Shown: piece after piece, positions 47,780 to 58,416 of the stretch
Numbering within the stretch: position 1 is the first letter of the stretch
Layout: every line of letters starts with the position of its first letter
NCBI RefSeq assembly: GCF_029784155.1
Contig: NC_073693.1
Span: forward strand, 222,657,094 to 222,721,093
DNA length: 64,000 nt
Direction of reading: 5' to 3'
Origin: Uranotaenia lowii
Taxonomy: Eukaryota; Arthropoda; Insecta; Diptera; Culicidae
Notes under the pieces: model-generated
Database searches by the model: none
Seen by the model: the letters and a program-made list of their open reading frames with translations, nothing else
Told to the model about the DNA's origin: nothing
Program-made: the position numbers and the translations under genes

Positions 47780-49060
47780 TCATTCGCCGCTCAAGTGGCG
47801 GAATCGCGGTTATTCAGCCTGCCGAATCCAAGCGCAGCAGATCGCTGAACGTGAGGTAAGAATCCCGCCAAGTCTGCCGAATCCGATCACCGCATCCGTG
47901 GTGGAAGTCCGGCAATTCAGCGACCGAATCTGAAGGAATCCCGAACGCCGCACCAGTGGCGTGAGATCCGGTGGAACCTCCGCCGAAACTAAGCGCTTCA
48001 GATCGCCGCACCAGTGGCGAGTGAGCCCGGAGACGATTGCCGAATTCACCTGCCATCGATCGTCGATCCGGTGGAAAATCGCGGCGAATCGGTGCGATTA
48101 GGATCGCTCTTCATCGCCGCATCCGAGACGAGGATCATCTGGTGGGACAGCAGCCAATCGGGTTCGCTTTCGTCGCCGCACTAGTGGCGAAAGAATACCG
48201 GCGGTATTGCAGCCGAACTGAAGCGAATTTCGTCGCTGCGGCAGGGGCCAACATCGACGCCGCACTGGTGGCGAAGAAATCCCGACGAATCAGGGCCAAA
48301 TTCATTCGCTTTCGTCGCCGCACCGGTGGCGAAGAATCCTGGGGCACTGCTGCCGAGCAGGACCAAGTTTTATCGCCGCAGCAGGGGCAAGCATTTGGTG
48401 GCACAGCCGCCGACAAGTTTCGCTCGTCGTCGCCGCACCAGTGGCGAAAGAATCCTGGGGTACCGCGGTCGATCCGGACCGAAGTTCCTTGGCTCATCAG
48501 GGGCGAACATCCGCCGAATCCGAGGGCGTTCAATCGTCGCATAGTGGCGAATATCCGGTGGGCCGCGTCAGGGGCAAATAGTCGGCAGCACAGCCGCCGC
48601 ATCTGTGGCGAGAATCCCGGTGGACAGGTGCCGAATCAGAGGGCAGCAGATCGCCGCACCCGTGGCGAAATCTCGGTGACACAGCCGCCGAATTCGTTGG
48701 TAGCGCGTCGCCGCCTCGGTGGCGAATATCCGGAGGAACAGCTGACAATCCGGGCCGAATTCCATCGCCGCATCAGGGGCGAACATCCGGCGCACTGGTT
48801 CCGAGTCCGTGCATAGCAGATAGCCACACCGAGGCGGGAGATCTTGGTGGTTCCGGCGCCGAATCCGTTCGCCAGTGACCGCCGCGCCAGCGGCAGAAAT
48901 CCGGTGGCAAAACCGTCAAGTCGGACCAAATTCTGATCGCCGCAGCAGGCGAAGAACAATCGGTGCATCAGCCGCCGAAACCGACTGTCTTCGATCGCCG
49001 CATCCGTGTACAGCAAAACGCCGCACCCGAGGCGGGAGCAATTTAGGCCGAGGAAGAAGC
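47780..49060. repeat. GC-rich palindromic minisatellite, ~58 bp period
   Basis: About 18-19 copies of a core like TCGCCGCACCAGTGGCGAA are spaced mostly 56-63 bp apart (for example near 47947, 48011, 48174, 48258, 48316, 48374, 48432, 48535, 48595, 48652, 48709, 48765). Each core can form a TCGCC/GGCGA hairpin. Linkers share AATCCNGGTGG, CAGCCGCCGAATC and similar words. All three plus frames stay partly open because stops are rare in GC-rich repeats; the period is not a multiple of three, so the 260-codon open stretch at 48037-48816 is probably not a protein. Confidence 0.85.
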
Positions 49061-49081
49061 ACATTGGAAGCTTGTGAAAAG

Positions 49082-50259
49082 AGTGAGTACACGCTATTTT
49101 GGGGATAATGGGAGGGATGAGTTACAAAAATGTTGCCCAATACACGCAAAATTATCTCTCGCAATTGCGCAATCTTAATTCTTTTATTTGTGGCACCGAC
49201 CACGATCAGCCTTCGTCACACTTGTTAAAGTCAACATGTTAAATAAGGTTTCGAAAATTCTTATTTGATGACCCGATTTGAGTCTTCAGGACTTGATTAC
49301 AAAATGTTAGAGTGAAAACGTTGATTCTAATTTTTGAGGTAAAAGTCTTAATAAAAAAGAAATGACAAATTAAAAAGATAATTTCAAAAATCCTGAATCA
49401 GGATTGAAAAAAAAATAAGCAAACAAAAATCAGGCAAACCAAAATTCTAAAATATGTATAAAGTGAGATAGAAGAATTAATTATCAATAACTGGGTCATT
49501 CTAGAATAAGTAAAAGCAACCTAAAATCTACTTTTGATACCAGATGTCTATAATTATTTAATGTATTTCATTTCAGGGATCCATGAATTCCTTTTGTTCC
49601 TGTTTTTCTGACCCACACTGGCGAACTCGGATGGTTATGGCACAGGATCGATTTATATAAGAAATGGATGCGGTAGAATATATGATTAAGCCTACGAAAG
49701 ACTAATGCGAAGGTTGTTGTGTGGTAATAATATATAAAATAATATGAAAATGTAAATGAGTAGGTCAAAATCGTCGTATTTTGATAAATAATAAAATCTA
49801 TGAAAAACCATATCATGAATCGTCCACTTTTTTTCAATTTTATCATGAAACGATCTTTTAAAGATACGCTGTAGCGTCAGAAATATTTGATATGAACGAT
49901 TAACTGAAGATTGAATGTATGATACCGCTTGATTTTCAATCCAGGAAATTTTAGAAAAAAGCAAAAAAATCGAATGGTTACTCTACTTAACGACCCGTTC
50001 GCTGTATCATAAAGTGCGTCCAAACGATTCCATGTCATGGAAAAAAGACTACCTTAATCGTACACTCAGGCAAATTCTTATTATAATTTTCATAAGATGC
50101 GTCTTATGAACCGCTTTTCAGAGTGTAAAATTGTATTTCATAAGAGTCTTATGAAATTCCTTCAGTTTTCATATGAACATCTTATGAAAAATAGGAGAAA
50201 TGGCATTGTGAAAATATAATGAACACATTCATTCATTCCATTAATTTTTTTTTGTCTAA
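49082..50259. other. AT-rich region after the array
   Basis: Composition returns to AT-rich. A strong donor (AAAAGA|GTGAGT) at 49081 and an acceptor (TTTCATTTCAG) at 49576 could join the array to downstream sequence in a transcript. Around 50090-50200 TTCATAAGA / TCTTATGAA words form short inverted repeats, related to similar words at 55840-55980. No gene. Confidence 0.4.
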
Positions 50260-50530
50260 CCCGAGCAGACTTTGATGCCCAAATTGAAAGCAAACTTAGA
50301 CCATAATAAGGTGTCAACAGCAAACTGATAGCATGTTTTGCTGTGAAATGTTGTACGAGAGCAAAATTAGGCATAATTAAGGTGTCGTATAATTTTCTTT
50401 GAAAGCTTGTTGAGACCACATTTGGGCATCAACAGCAAACGAGAAGCAAAATTATGTGTAGAATTTATATTGATAGCAAAACTAGGCATCATTCAGGTGT
50501 CCATAGTAAGTATAAAATACTAAGCTGAGA
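50260..50530. mobile_element. CCCGAGCAGAC-ended MITE, family 2, copy b
   Basis: It starts CCCGAGCAGACTTTGATGCC and runs through GAGAGCAAAATTAGGCATAA and GGTGTC blocks. It corresponds in inverse to the copy ending at 8247. The distal border is approximate. Confidence 0.65.
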
Positions 50531-50889
50531 CCGAAATTTTAGAGTAATTTAAACAAATGAAATCTGAATTTATTCATTTATTTCTACATAAAAATAAAAA
50601 TTGATAGCAACACTATGCTTCAATAAGCTATCCAATAAATGTAGTATTATGAATCGAATAGGTATTGTGAAACTTCCATTCTAAATCGATTTAATTCACC
50701 AATTTTCTGACTTATGATTTATTATATCAAAACTTCATAAGGATCACGAAGAAATCAGAACAGGAAAACATCGAAATTTCACAATTTTTATGTGATGAAC
50801 TTATTTGAATTTTTTTAACCTTAGGACTGAATTGCGCAATGTGAAACAATAATATTGAAGAGAATTTTATTAAATTTACACCATTTAAG

Positions 50890-51211
50890 CACTGATCACA
50901 CTGACAGGACACTTAGAACAAAAATTCAACCATTTTCTGTCAAATTTTTTTTGTCAGATTTTGTAGGTTTGCACTACCGACGGCAAGTGGTGAACCTGAA
51001 AATTTTTACAAAAAAATGCACTGTAGGAAAAATGTACCTGTTTGTTCCGATTTTATCGCAGAAATTGCCTGTTTTCTTAAGTTGGTTGGCATTTCCTAAC
51101 TGAGATAGCATTTCTTCAAATCGATCGATACGCACTCTGGAATCGATATTGCATACTGTTGGAAAAAATATCAAGAAACCGAAATCGAGTGTCCTGTCAG
51201 TATGGTCAGTG
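50890..51211. mobile_element. MITE with 24-bp CACTGAYC termini and 7-bp duplication
   Basis: Inverted ends CACTGATCACACTGACAGGA and CACTGACCATACTGACAGGA (second read on the minus strand), each continuing CACT, flanked by perfect 7-bp ATTTAAG repeats at 50883-50889 and 51212-51218. It is 322 bp and non-coding. A second copy of its interior at 60338-61668 is split by another transposon. Confidence 0.88.
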
Positions 51212-51218
51212 ATTTAAG

Positions 51219-52315
51219 TTTGGCTGGCGCCAGTTTCCTGAGAAAGAAATCAATCAACTCAGTCCCTTCCAGATCTATAGAAAATAATTTTTTTTTCGAA
51301 ACTAGGCCTTATTTTGATACCAAAATTAACTAATCAATGACGTCTTAACGGTTTACTGATTTTAAATGTTTTTTTAAATGAGCATAAAGCAATTACTGAT
51401 TTTATATAACAATATCATTGAATTCGAATAACCCAACCTAAAAAAGTCATAGCCGGTATTTTCAGTCTTATAAAATATTTTTTTTTAATTGTTTATTTAT
51501 TTCTGATTAAAGAAGGGTTTCCTTAACAGAAACATTATCATGGTCGGAATTCTTGACTCAAAACACTGTTTTTCATTATAATTATGGATATCTGAATGAA
51601 GGTTAGGTAAAACGTAGGGAGAAAATTGAATCGAATGAATTTGAGAACTTCACACATTTTATTAAAAAAATATTTGAAAACAACTTTATTGCCTGATAAT
51701 ACAGCCCAGTACAAAAATCCTTCGATGAAAAAAAATCGTTCGACTAGTGACATTGAAAAAGAAACTTGATTTTCCTATTTAAACAAAACGTACAAGTACG
51801 AGTACTGTAATTTGATTTTGTTGTTTTGAAAAAACACTAAGAATGAAAGAGTTGAGATACGCAATAATAGCATACAAGTAAACCTGAAAAATAACTGCTC
51901 CGTTTAATAAACTATTTTTGAAATCGAAGTTAACCGGAATACCGTTTATATAAAAATAAAACGTTTAACGATGTTCTCTATTCCGAATGAATTATAAGAC
52001 ATATACTCCCTGTTACCGAGCCTAATGGGGCGCCAAAACGAAAACAAATTATTTTTATTTTCAAGAAGAGTCAGCCGCTGCAGCCAGTAACGGAGAAGAA
52101 AAAGTTGTTCAGATTGTTTCCGGCCAGTTTCATAACGTTTTGCGGTCATTATATTTGGAACTAAAAGTTTTAATTTATCACCGTGTATATCTCGTTTTGA
52201 TCGAGATGTAGTAATTAAGGATCAGGTATGTAGTTACGGAATAATTTTTTTTCGAAAATCGTCATCGCTCAACTTTTTTTTTCTCTTCATTTTATTCCTT
52301 TTCGTTGGCTCATTA
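51219..52315. other. Intergenic, nothing recognised
   Basis: AT-rich spacer before the next exon-like block; no repeat or coding structure supported. Confidence 0.45.
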
Positions 52316-53122
52316 GCATGGGAATTTTCCGAGAAACTGGCAGCGGGAGTCAGCGAGGACAATTCCCATTACGAAGTCCCCCAGATGTGTCGACGCTCAC
52401 AATTCATCAGCTATGAATTGCTTTCTCAGGACGATAACAACGCTTCTTCTGGTTCGTGGGACAAGGAGCTGCTCGGTACGTTTCCGCTAAACAACGCTAA
52501 ATCCATCATTGTATCAGCTGGATTGAGAACGTACTGCCAAGATTTGGAACTCTGCCAACTGCAAGCTAAACACTGAAAATCTTAGCCACCATGGTTATCG
52601 GAATTTGATGTTTTTTTGCCTGATGTTCGTTATACCCATCCGGTGACAAGGATAGCTTTTTTGTGTGGGTGAAATGACGGCAAGCTTCTGCTAAAACTGG
52701 AACACAACGCATCAACTCTCCGTGTTTCACGGAGCTGTCAAATCATTGAGGTGACCGAACCAATCTTGGACGAAAAACGAAGTTTTTGAATCTAGGTAAG
52801 TGTAACTTTTCATTATTTCAAGAAATTCTTAATCGACTTATATTATCGACCTTTTAGATTGTCTGTGTCGGAAAACCCCATCATCGCTGGAGACAATTCG
52901 CTGAAAACTTTAGGTGAATATCGTCGCAATTCTGAATCGCATCCGAATTTTAATCTGTCTACCGAAAATGGAATCTTGGACTCGTTTGGAAGTAGTTCCT
53001 CCGGCGATAGCTTTTTGCGATGCTTATACGTAAGTTCTATTTTTTAATTTTATTCAATGAATTATTTTTAATTTACTATTGGATTGAAATCTGTGAAATT
53101 TTCTATCGGTCATAAAGTTATT

Positions 53123-53282
53123 GGGGCCGTTTAAATATTACGTAACGCCATTTACGAGCATTTTAAATCCCCCCTCCCCCGTACGTGACACATTAGTCTC
53201 AACATTTCTAAGCAAAATACACAAAGCGTAACTAACTGCTATACCCCCTCTCCCAGCGTTACGTAATATTTGTATGGTCTCC
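53123..53282. mobile_element. 160 bp MITE with TTACGTAACGC termini
   Basis: The ends are mirror images: GGGGCCGTTTAAATATTACG then TAACGC at the left, and GCGTTACGTAATATTTGTAT then GGTCTCC at the right. It lies in the first long intron of the decayed gene. C-rich tracts (CCCCCCTCCCCC) lie inside. Confidence 0.75.
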
Positions 53283-55053
53283 AAGAGTGCTAAAAATGAA
53301 AATTATCTGCCTATCTAAAGGCGCTAGTTTTATCGAATTCTGTTGATATTATGGCAAAGTTTCGAGATTATTTTATTTAAATAACTACAGGCGTTTAGCT
53401 GGTTGGAGCAGTAAGATAGGATTGAAATATATTTCCCCTGCTCAGAAAAACGGCTTCAAAGATTTCATAAAAATTTCGTTGATTTTCGATTGATTCGTTT
53501 AAAGATTAATAAGTCAAGCAAAAAAATTCCTGTTGCTAATTTTTCGCATGATTATTTGACAAATTATTTATTGAATTATATAGTTTTATGTAAGAACTGA
53601 CTATCATTAAGTCAGCTTCTACCGTCCAGTTTAGGAATTTTTCAACTTCAAATATTTATAAATAAAATACGATTTAAGATAATTATTCTCTTTTTTTTTT
53701 GCAATTAATCTTTAAATGAGAATGTTGGTGAATTAGGAAAAAGTTATCCTTTTTAAAAGAACAATCTGAATCACGCAAATACATACGGACCATTTTTGTA
53801 TTACCCTTGCAGGCAGCTAACGAAACTTTATCTAGATTCTTGAGAAGATTGTGTTTTTTTCGCTATTTTAGTACAATTTTTAACTAAGTTCATTGACAAT
53901 ACGATGATTCTTGATCACCAGTAACAATCACTTTGAGTCCGATTGATGAGAAAACATCGTTTCGCCGCCATTATCAAAATAAATAGAGTTTTTCACTTGA
54001 AAATTCGACTTATATGCAACCAAACAGAAATTTGATTTGAAAACGGTCATTAGGACCCAGCACAATTGTTTATGCGGCATTAACCGCCTATGACTAAATG
54101 CTTCAAAATATTTTTTTCGAAGTGACCCCATTTTTAATTGAATGTGCATAATACCTAAACTTTTTTAAAACAATTTTTTTTTTGTAATTTCAACTTCGTT
54201 CAAATTTTCAATTAAACATGTTGTAGGCACGGTATAAGTATATTATACCTATTGTACACCGTGTGTTGTAGGTATGTTACTCCTGCATCAAAGTTAATAT
54301 GGCTTTAAGATTGTTGATTGTAATTTTTTCAGGTTGCCTGTGTGGGACAAAAATATGCGATGGAAGCAAACTACTCGTTCAACACCTTTATCAGGAGAAC
54401 ACGTCGATGATCTGGATCTCATCCGAAAATTTACCTATCTTGATGGTCTGCAGAGGACATTGTATCCGTTCGGAGGAAGACATTTATGTAAGTGATAAAA
54501 CGTTGCATAGCTTAAGGCGATTTTTTTTTGTCAAAATAAAACCAAATGCTATATAGCGATGAATTTTATGGGAGGTTCTATTTTCTAGGGCAGATCGTTA
54601 TTATGAAATTTCGGTGTGAATATTGCTGTCGAAAACATGTCAATACATACAATTCACAGTACTTTATTTATTGTTTTTGAAAATCTTAATCCAAATAATA
54701 ATTTTAATCAATTGATAACTTTCTCGAAATCACAATAGCAAATTTTGTAACTCAACAGACAGACTTTTTACGCCTTTGTGTAGACAACTAAAAGACGTGA
54801 TTATTGAATCCATCAAATTATATTCTTATATGGTTATCAAATTATGTTCTTGAAGTATTGCTTTTTTTTTAATATAATTTTAGGCGTTTAGTAAGATGGG
54901 TGTGTGCTGGGAGAAAATTGTGTTGCAACTTGGAAATAATAATATGAAATCAAACAACTGGAAAAGTTTTAAGATCATTGAAAAAAAAAGTTTTTTGTTG
55001 AATGAGTTAGATAGCTTTATTATTTAAATTTATTCATAACAAAAAAAACAATA

Positions 55054-55516
55054 CTCGAGCATACTTTTACGGCAAAATTTAACAAAATTGCTATCACGCC
55101 TTAAGAGTGAAATTTGTTCTCATTTTGCTTTACATAGTGTGGTACACAGCAAAAGTGAAAGCAAAATTTCTTTGCTTGGTTAGCAACGTGATGCCAAATT
55201 TTCCTCAATATGAGATCTTAAATACACCTCATTTTTCGAAAGATTCGAGAGCATAACGACGTCAAATTTTGCTTTCAATGAAAAATATGTGATGCCTTAT
55301 ATTGGCATTATTGTGCTCTCCAAGCTCTCGGAAATTGAGGTGTAACTAGGGCCTCAATTTTAGCAAAATTTGGTATCACTTTGCTAACCAAGTATGAAAA
55401 TTTTTGCTCTCATTTTTGCTGTGTACCACCTTATGTCAAGCAAAATGAGAGCAAATTTAACTCTCGGGGCGTGATAGCAAAATTTGCTATAATTTTGCCA
55501 TAAATGTCTGCTCGGG
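55054..55516. mobile_element. CCCGAGCAGAC-ended MITE, family 1, copy b
   Basis: A 463 bp copy in opposite orientation to 2699-3134, sharing long stretches such as GCTCTCATTTTTGCTGTGTA and TCACTTTGCTAACCAAGTAT. Its right end is a clean GTCTGCTCGGG; the left end has decayed to ACTCGAGCATAC. It sits in the last intron of the decayed gene. Confidence 0.85.
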
Positions 55517-56099
55517 AACGGTACGAAGCACTCGCTATTGTTGGTAATTCAGTTTCTTTAACATTTTGATCTTTCTGATTGGTAAGTTTGAAATGTTTTT
55601 GATGTGAACGCTTAATATATTAGTAAACTAAAATATTTTTTTGTTTACTTTTCAGTAATGCTGACAGGAAAAAACGCAAGTTCGAAGAATCGGATGCGGC
55701 CAAAAAAACTTCGTTGGAACCGGGGTGTTGCTGTGCTGCTGATGACTACTTCATTATTTTATTAAAAGGAATTGGGAAAACAATAAAGTGATTTCAAATA
55801 TCGTAAATTATTCTTATTAGAATTGACTTTCTGTTTCCATAAGAGCCACTTATGAAAAGCTACAAACTCTCATTGGATTAGGCGTTCATCTTCAGAATTC
55901 ATTCGCGTCATAAGAGAATCTTATGAATTTCAATGATTTCTCTTATGGCGCCACTTCATAAGAGAATCTTATGGCATACATAATAGTATTTTTCTGAGTG
56001 TACATTAATAATCCAAAACTATTAGGCTAATCTTTCGTGTGTCTTAGGAAGAAGATAATGGCAATCGTTATTTTATAATACTGTTTTATGCGGGTTGTA

Positions 56100-56678
56100 A
56101 AACATTTCAAGAATGTTGTGTCAAATTTTCAAGTCAATTGAACCAAAACTGTAGAAGTTATAGGCCTTTATCTCCTCCTATCTAATACTGCAAGAAAGCA
56201 AGAGCAGAAACTTTAAACGCGTTTTTCTCGAAAGCTCATTTTTAAAGTCCGTGGACACCGTCATTTGAAAACTACTTATCCGATTCTTTTCAAATTTGGA
56301 ACATATTTTCTACATATAATATACCAGACCCCAACGTTTTTCTTTTTTGATTTTTTTACTTTGGGGAGATTTTACAGGTGAAAAATGGCGGATTTTTAAG
56401 TGAAAAATCGTAGTTTTTACTTCAAACAGCCACAAAAATTTCATAAAAGTGTCCACCGCAAATCCTGTTTTCTAAAAGGCATCCTCGAAAATGCTCCGTC
56501 ACCGGCTCATTTTTCAATATTTTTCTACGAAAAAATTACTAAATGTTTTTTTACAATGCTTTGTATAATGCAAGAAATTTGAATACATTTGTTTGAACGA
56601 TAACTCTAGAAAAAAATCGTGAAAATGGTGTTTTTTTATACCCGTTAGACCCTAGCCCCCCCCCCCCCCCCCCCTTAA
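56100..56678. mobile_element. TTAA-ended non-autonomous element with C19 tract
   Basis: The right end is GTTAGACCCTAG, 19 C, then TTAA at 56675-56678. The TTAA site and C-rich end fit a piggyBac-type MITE. The body includes AAAATGGCGGATTTTTAAGT and other non-coding sequence; the left border is approximate. The end matches 42975-43010 in inverse. Confidence 0.6.
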
Positions 56679-57525
56679 TAAACTAGTTGTAAATATAAAA
56701 AAAAAATTAATAAAAACATAAATTATTCATGGTAAACTATGGAATTTCACGGTTAAAACAATACTTCTGTACCATAGAATAACCTTGATTTCCATCTTCG
56801 TTAGAACAATGGGTGGTATGAAAAAAACTTAGTAATTGCTTTTGCTAAACTGAATCGAGCAGTCGAGCAGTCGCTTAAAGCAATTGCTTCGGTTGTTATG
56901 AATAAAGTTTTTTTGACAGCTGTTTTCTCAGTCAGTAGCTTTTACTTTTAGAACAAGCTAGTTTGGTATGAATAAAGCTCAAATCTGAAGCAATTGCTCG
57001 ACAAATCTCATAGCAATTGCTTTATTTTCTAAGCATGCTCGGTAGCAGACTTTTCCAATAAAAAATTCTTTAATAACGTCATGAACTTATCAAATTAGCA
57101 ATATTTCACTTCAAAACAATTCAAAAAGGTATTTTCAACATGGATAAAGAAAAGTCGAAGTGATAACTCCACTTTTTTCATATTCCTGTCGTTGTATAAA
57201 ATCATTCGTCTAAGATGACAATAAACAAATCAATTAGTAAATGTTTCAAATTAAAAAAAAAATCCGGCTATAGTGGAAGGAGTCCCAATTGGCTCAAAGT
57301 AAGAAATAAATTGTAATAATTTAAAACATTATACAGATCTCTCATTTTTATATAATTTTTTATAATCCTAAGATTTAAAAAAAAATCTAAATTAAAATGC
57401 GCGCCTATTGCCTATTGCCTATTTTTTGTATACATCGGATTATCCCGATCCGAATACATGTCGGAGAGCTTATGATAAATATTAAAGTTAGGCCATTTTT
57501 TGTTTAACAATATTCGAATATGTAT

Positions 57526-57771
57526 TCATCTTTCTTTAAACATCAACATACGAGCACGCATTAACAATAAATTCCGGTCGTTCTTACACGGATAAAAAAC
57601 TCTACAGGTTGTTATCAAAATTCGTATGGTTGGCTCTTCCATATCACAGATTTTTGGTTGAACCCATAATATTGCTAAATGAACATCGATAACTACGAAC
57701 AAACTAGCGTTTATGTAAAGTTGATTTGGCTGTAGAGGATTTCTCAACAGCTTATCGCTAAAATAATTCAA
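57526..57771 (-). pseudogene. Short shared open frame in foldback arm
   Basis: The minus-strand frame ends CKNDRNLLLMRARMLMFKER. In the opposite arm the mirrored frame at 58624-58755 (plus strand) starts MKEDDQKIEKYGESILEVDE and ends CKNDRIFLLMRARMLMFKEK. The preserved peptide in both arms may be a relic of a transposon-encoded DNA-binding (MADF/Myb-like) protein, but that is a guess. Confidence 0.3.
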
Positions 57772-57869
57772 CGGCTAGTAGATTTGACTATATTTTCCTA
57801 GTCTGCATTACAATCTGATAGTCAGTTCTCAAATACCACTGATGCTTGACTAGACCTCGAATTCCGTAT

Positions 57870-58340
57870 GAACAAGCAGGTAAATGTTTGACTTAGAGGA
57901 AAAAAAGCCAGTAATTATTTCTCATGGAAGAAGTCGACCAACAAGAAGCGGAAAGGTAAATATGATTAATTTTTTTCTGTTGATTTTCTTTACAATGTTT
58001 CAGTGTTTTCAGATACATATAGAGAGGGTTTACTTTGACCCCCGAGGGCCAATCCGGAAGGTCGGATAAAAAAAAACAGTGATAAACAAGAATCATCACG
58101 TAAGTTACATAGTATTCTTAAGTTATTGAATTTTTTTTATCACAATCATATTTCAACAACAGCTTTTATTTTCTTGCAGGGTGCCGGCTGTTCAACTTTC
58201 GCCGAAAAACAAATTTACAGCATTTTTTTTAGGGCCATGACGGCGGCTACCCCAGCAGAAGAAAAAAAAAACAAACAATGCAGAGTTAAATATAAAAAAA
58301 TCATGCCACTCGTATATGTAATTAAATAAAAAATAAATAA
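57870..58340 (+). other. Small spliced unit in the loop of element A
   Basis: A possible exon (KKPVIISHGRSRPTRSGK) ends at a donor (GGAAAG|GTAAAT) near 57955. An acceptor follows (TGTTTTCAG, 58011), then a second intron to CTTGCAG near 58179 and an exon reading GAGCSTFAEKQIYSIFFRAM. It ends in an A-rich stretch with several AATAAA motifs (58330-58350). Family unknown. Confidence 0.3.
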
Positions 58341-58416
58341 AAATGCGTTTCATTAAAAACAAAAACAATGCATTTTATCTGTTCAAATTAATTTAATTAA
58401 TATTTTGAATCTACAA

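Larger units (their letters stand above)
52316..55795 (+). pseudogene. Unidentified decayed four-exon gene
   Basis: Exon-like blocks with canonical borders: A from 52316 (LISAG acceptor region; EFSEKLAAGVSEDNSHYE, GLRTYCQDLELCQLQ, then stops at 52574 and soon after while coding-like sequence continues to ~52796); B 52858-53029 (SVSENPIIAGDNSLKTLGEY); C 54333-54487; D 55656 to a poly(A) signal AATAAA at 55782. B and C join in phase and give DSFLRCLY-VACVGQKYAMEA, then FNTFIRRTR; a one-base frameshift is needed to continue DDLDLIRKFTYLDGLQRTLY. Frameshift and stops argue for a pseudogene, possibly still transcribed. The intron between C and D holds a MITE. I do not recognise the family; homology searching of B and C would settle it. 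Confidence 0.45.

Noticed and set aside
48037..48816. A 260-codon open frame in the GC-rich array
   Set aside because: It begins with TTG, the period is not a multiple of three, and other frames and the other strand are similarly open; no conserved peptide repeat in a fixed frame.
47780..49060. CRISPR-like array of palindromic repeats with spacers
   Set aside because: The cores are diverged, linkers are also related to each other, no cas genes exist, and the context is a eukaryotic nuclear genome.
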